A stretch of 64,000 nt of DNA from an uncultured Hellea sp. GTDB taxonomy: Bacteria; Pseudomonadota; Alphaproteobacteria; Caulobacterales; Maricaulaceae. Position 1 is the first letter of the stretch. Each line of letters starts with the position of its first letter. The stretch is from NCBI GenBank assembly GCA_938007935.1, contig CALLMD010000031.1:95981-159980 (forward strand). The letters run 5' to 3'. The notes beneath the pieces are model-generated. The model was not told the origin of the DNA. It worked only from the letters and a program-made list of their open reading frames with translations, and did no database searches. Made by a program: the position numbers and the translations under genes. Below, piece after piece: positions 62,559-64,000 of the stretch.

Positions 62559-63895
62559 GACAATACCTCCTCAAGAGCCTGGCCGAAGGCATGCATATCT
62601 TCATCGCTTACGATTTCTGTTGTGCAGACGAGGAGTAAGTCCTCATGCGCGCCGCCAGAAATCCTTGAGAACGGAACACCGCCGAGAATATCTTTATCGG
62701 CGAGGGCCTGAACGACCTCTGCAGCAGGTTTGTTGAGCTTCACTGTGAACTCATTAAAGAACGTGTCATTCACGACCTCAGCGCCCTCTATACCGTCAAT
62801 AATATCGGCCATATGGCAGGCATTTTCATGGTTCAGCGTGGCCATACGTTTTAATCCCGCATCGCCGAGCAAACTCATATGAACCGTGAAAGCGAGGCAA
62901 CAGAGGCCTGAATTAGTACAGATATTCGAGGTCGCTTTTTCGCGGCGAATATGTTGCTCACGCGTGGAGAGGGTCAGCACATAGCCGCGCTCGCCATTGG
63001 CATCGACGGTCTCGCCGCAGACACGGCCCGGCATTTGGCGCACAAGTTTTTGGCGGCAAGCAAAGAGCCCGACATGCGGTCCGCCAAAGTTCAGACCCAC
63101 GCCAAGGCCTTGGCCTTCGCCAACAACAATATCTGCGCCCTGCTCTCCCGGTGATTTAATCGCGCCAAGCGCAACAGGTTCTGTAAAGACCGCAATCAAA
63201 AGCGCCTTATGGGCATGAGCCTTCTCGGCAATCGGAGCAAGGTCAACGATCTCGCCAAAGACGTTAGGGGATTGCACCACAACACAGGCGGTTTCATCCG
63301 TAATCATATCAATGACAGAGGCATCTGCGCTCATTTCAGGCGTCACTTCATTAATCTGAATATCCAGCGTTGAGGCGAGTGTTTGCGTGGCCGCTGCGTA
63401 ATGCGGATGCAGCCCCGGCGCGAGGATGGCTTTGCTTTTGCGCGTCACCCGCTTGGCCATCACCACCGCTTCGGCGCAGGCGGTCGAGCCGTCATACATA
63501 GAGGCATTGGCGACATCCATGCCGGTCAACAGTGCGACTTGGCTTTGGAATTCAAAGAGCGCTTGTAGTGTGCCTTGGCTTATTTCCGGCTGATAAGGCG
63601 TATAAGCCGTGAGAAATTCAGAGCGCTGGATAAGGTGATCCACAGTCGCAGGGATATGGTGCTTATAAGCCCCTGCTCCGCAGAAAAACGGAACGCTAGA
63701 CGCGCTGACAGACTTACTCGACAGCCGCGTCATGTGACGCTCTACAGCCGCTTCGGATTGATGCATCGGCAGGTCAATGAGCCCCTTAAGGCGCGCCGCC
63801 TTGGGCACATCTTCAAAGAGGGCATCAATATTATTAACACCAATCACATCGAGCATCGCAGCCCGATCATTCGCATTTAATGGGAGGTAACGCAT
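62555..63895 (-). CDS. gcvPA: Glycine dehydrogenase (decarboxylating) subunit 1
   Basis: 446 residues, N-terminal half of P-protein. [61 protein letters not shown] and [12 protein letters not shown] are standard. Forms the alpha2beta2 P-protein with GcvPB. The window ends 105 bp upstream of its start, so gcvT/gcvH would lie beyond the edge if the operon is complete. The upstream palindromic element (63914-63993) lies in the promoter region. Confidence 0.96.
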   Translation of the reverse strand: MRYLPLNANDRAAMLDVIGVNNIDALFEDVPKAARLKGLIDLPMHQSEAAVERHMTRLSSKSVSASSVPFFCGAGAYKHHIPATVDHLIQRSEFLTAYTPYQPEISQGTLQALFEFQSQVALLTGMDVANASMYDGSTACAEAVVMAKRVTRKSKAILAPGLHPHYAAATQTLASTLDIQINEVTPEMSADASVIDMITDETACVVVQSPNVFGEIVDLAPIAEKAHAHKALLIAVFTEPVALGAIKSPGEQGADIVVGEGQGLGVGLNFGGPHVGLFACRQKLVRQMPGRVCGETVDANGERGYVLTLSTREQHIRREKATSNICTNSGLCCLAFTVHMSLLGDAGLKRMATLNHENACHMADIIDGIEGAEVVNDTFFNEFTVKLNKPAAEVVQALADKDILGGVPFSRISGGAHEDLLLVCTTEIVSDEDMHAFGQALEEVLS

Positions 63896-63913
63896 TTAAT
63901 TAGTCCTTTTTAC

Positions 63914-63993
63914 TGTGTTCCCCGCCTTGAGCGGGGATCTCGCTCAACAGGAGCGTTTGATCGGTGGAGACCCCCGCTCAAGGCGGGGGACAC
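63914..63993. repeat. 80-bp inverted repeat with two inner palindromes
   Basis: Ends GTGTTCCCCGCCTTGAGCGG and its near-complement (to GGGGGACAC). Each arm is itself a palindrome: CCCCGC-CTTGA-GCGGGG (63920-63936) and CCCCCGC-TCAAG-GCGGGGG (63971-63989). The two arms face each other, the layout of bacterial REP/BIME or small MITE elements. It lies just upstream of gcvPA. Confidence 0.75.
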
Positions 63994-64000
63994 AATGTTC

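Overview
The window looks like chromosome of a marine alphaproteobacterium of the Caulobacterales/Maricaulales type (Hyphomonadaceae or a relative). The clues are a divK-pleD pair, a TonB-dependent receptor of the Xanthomonas/Caulobacter type, a separate F0 operon (atpI-B-E-F'-F), a DinB with an N-terminal Cys4 knuckle, a DnaG without its zinc ligands, and an alphaproteobacterial SOS box (GAAC-N7-GAAC) before dinB. There is no rRNA, CRISPR array, transposase or prophage. One tRNA gene (CAU anticodon) is present.

Layout. 1-4.3 kb: a TonB receptor (cut by the window edge) and a divergent GH38-like lipoprotein, probably a small glycan-use locus with a GntR/FadR-like palindrome. 4.4-13.2 kb: a TetR-controlled divergent locus for leucine/isovalerate catabolism. 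tetR-scoA-orf-scoB face left; mccB-acyltransferase-mccA-ivd-maoC face right; a 13-2-13 palindrome lies between. The middle of mccA is strikingly AT-rich and looks like a recombination mosaic. 13.2-19 kb: a DUF885 metallopeptidase and three tandem paralogous lipoproteins predicted to form outer-membrane barrels, one with a Gly/Tyr tandem-repeat stalk. 19-25.2 kb: arsC, a pyridoxal-kinase-like gene, and a complete type I secretion operon without a visible substrate. 25.3-37.2 kb: tRNA, acyl-CoA carboxyltransferase, tesB, SIMPL protein, short asparaginase-like protein, XRE regulator, M16 peptidase, serine hydrolase, DUF4349 protein and a histidine kinase. 37.3-44.8 kb: core genes rpoD, dnaG, pleD, divK and dinB.

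44.8-58.1 kb is more accessory. It holds a 621-residue lipoprotein built of an apparently undescribed repeat, an AraC regulator, a cytoplasmic trypsin-fold protein, MAPEG, a cold-shock protein, small hypotheticals, a GIY-YIG protein, a cluster of short palindromic repeats, a lone low-GC protein with a C-terminal RN-x3-H (HEPN-like) motif, and about 0.6 kb of gene-free, structured-looking DNA. 58.4-60.9 kb is the F0 ATP synthase operon, and the window ends in gcvPB-gcvPA (glycine cleavage P-protein) followed by an 80-bp inverted repeat.

The candidates most worth following are the repeat lipoprotein at 46-48 kb, the HEPN-like protein with the structured DNA next to it at 55.9-57.8 kb, the mosaic mccA, and the Gly/Tyr-repeat lipoprotein barrels. 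All function calls come from reading motifs and neighbourhoods; no database search was run.
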